Shown here: positions 5,552 to 6,003 of the stretch, one piece after another
Numbering within the stretch: position 1 is the stretch's first letter
Layout of the letters: each line of letters begins with the position of its first letter
NCBI GenBank assembly: GCA_024405335.1
Contig: JAKSOX010000125.1
Span: 1 to 6,003, forward strand
Length of the DNA: 6,003 nt
From: Kiritimatiellia bacterium
GTDB taxonomy: Bacteria > Verrucomicrobiota > Kiritimatiellia > RFP12 > UBA1067
Direction: 5' to 3'
Notes under the pieces: generated by a model
Told to the model about the DNA's origin: nothing
Seen by the model: the letters and a program-made list of their open reading frames with translations, nothing else
The model's database searches: none
Program-made: the position numbers and the translations under genes

Positions 5552-6003
5552 TCACGCGTCGGGCCACAACGCTGCGGCCATCTCGCGCAATTTGTATTTT
5601 TGTATTTTCTGGCTCGCCGTCATCGGGAACGCGTCCATGAAGTGGACGTATTTCGGGATTTTGAACCAGGAAATCTTGTCCTTGCAATAAAGCTGCACGT
5701 CGGCGGCGGCGGGCGTGGCGCCGTCCGCGGGGATGATGAACGCCGCGGGCTGTTCGCCGTATTTCTTCGAGGGACAGCCCACCACGGCCACGTCCTTCAC
5801 GCCCGGCATGGTGCCGAGGAAGTCCTCGACTTCCTTCGGCGAGATGTTTTCGCCGCCGCGGATGATGAGGTCCTTGAGGCGCCCCGTGATGTAGAAATAG
5901 CCGTGTTCGTCCATCTTGCCGACGTCGCCGGAATGGAGCCAGCCGTTTTCGTCGATGCACTTCGCGGTCTGCTCGGGCATGTTGTAGTAGCCCTTCATCG
6001 TGT
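5552..6003 (-). CDS. AMP-forming acyl-CoA synthetase, C-terminal part (5' end outside window)
   Basis: The enzyme would activate a carboxylic acid, probably a fatty acid, to acyl-AMP and then acyl-CoA in the cytosol. Only the last 149 full codons are here; the family is usually about 500-560 residues, so about two thirds lies to the right. The methionine at 5998 is internal, not the start: the frame stays open to the edge and the text MKGYYNMPEQT is the middle of the fold. Family motifs are GWLHSGDVG with the ribose-binding Asp, then YITGRLKDLIIRGGENISP, which is the hinge into the mobile C-terminal domain. The end has SQKIQKYKLRE, in which the Lys at 5606-5608 aligns with the catalytic adenylation lysine. 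The closest remembered resemblance is to medium/long-chain fatty acyl-CoA ligases (KYGEQPAAFI, KISWFKIPKYV). Odd points are Gln at 5609-5611 where Gly usually precedes the lysine, and unusually AT-rich codons just there. The acyl substrate cannot be read from this part. Confidence 0.94.
   Translation of the reverse strand, partial: TMKGYYNMPEQTAKCIDENGWLHSGDVGKMDEHGYFYITGRLKDLIIRGGENISPKEVEDFLGTMPGVKDVAVVGCPSKKYGEQPAAFIIPADGATPAAADVQLYCKDKISWFKIPKYVHFMDAFPMTASQKIQKYKLREMAAALWPDA

Overview
The window is a compact, GC-rich stretch (by eye roughly 60-65% GC, not counted). It carries five protein-coding genes, all on the minus strand, so they read from right to left. Gaps between them are only 25, 1, 16 and 19 bases, and every internal start has an A/G-rich Shine-Dalgarno sequence 6-8 bases upstream. 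This looks like one operon or one read-through block. No tRNA, rRNA, CRISPR array, insertion sequence or intergenic terminator is visible, and no non-coding stretch exceeds 25 bases.

In transcription order the genes are: (1) the C-terminal third of an AMP-forming acyl-CoA synthetase, cut by the right edge (5552-6003); (2) an ABC transporter ATPase of the GldA/CcmA type (4804-5526); (3) an 861-residue protein that joins an ABC-2 permease (GldF-like) to a GldG-like extracytoplasmic domain, with a C-terminal coiled coil and a final membrane anchor (2217-4802); (4) a membrane-anchored DUF4340-like protein ending in eleven KPAEA-type pentapeptides (1268-2200); (5) a phosphomannomutase/phosphoglucomutase, cut by the left edge just after its phosphate-binding loop (1-1248).

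Genes 2-4 form the recognisable core, an ATPase / GldF-GldG / DUF4340 export-type cassette. The Gld names come from Bacteroidetes gliding motility, but related cassettes occur in many non-gliding bacteria, where the substrate is unknown. The flanking enzymes handle acyl activation and sugar-phosphate interconversion. A link to cell-envelope building is possible but is only inference from gene order.

The high GC content, strong Shine-Dalgarno sites and a GldFG/DUF4340 cassette next to a phosphohexomutase with TASHNx...KLCR features would fit a member of the PVC group (Verrucomicrobiota, Kiritimatiellota, Lentisphaerota or Planctomycetota). That assignment is a weak guess from gene content and needs a homology search. 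The window looks mainly like core or housekeeping chromosome. The most unusual items are the GldF-GldG fusion, the KPAEA tail and a duplicated NPMMG loop.
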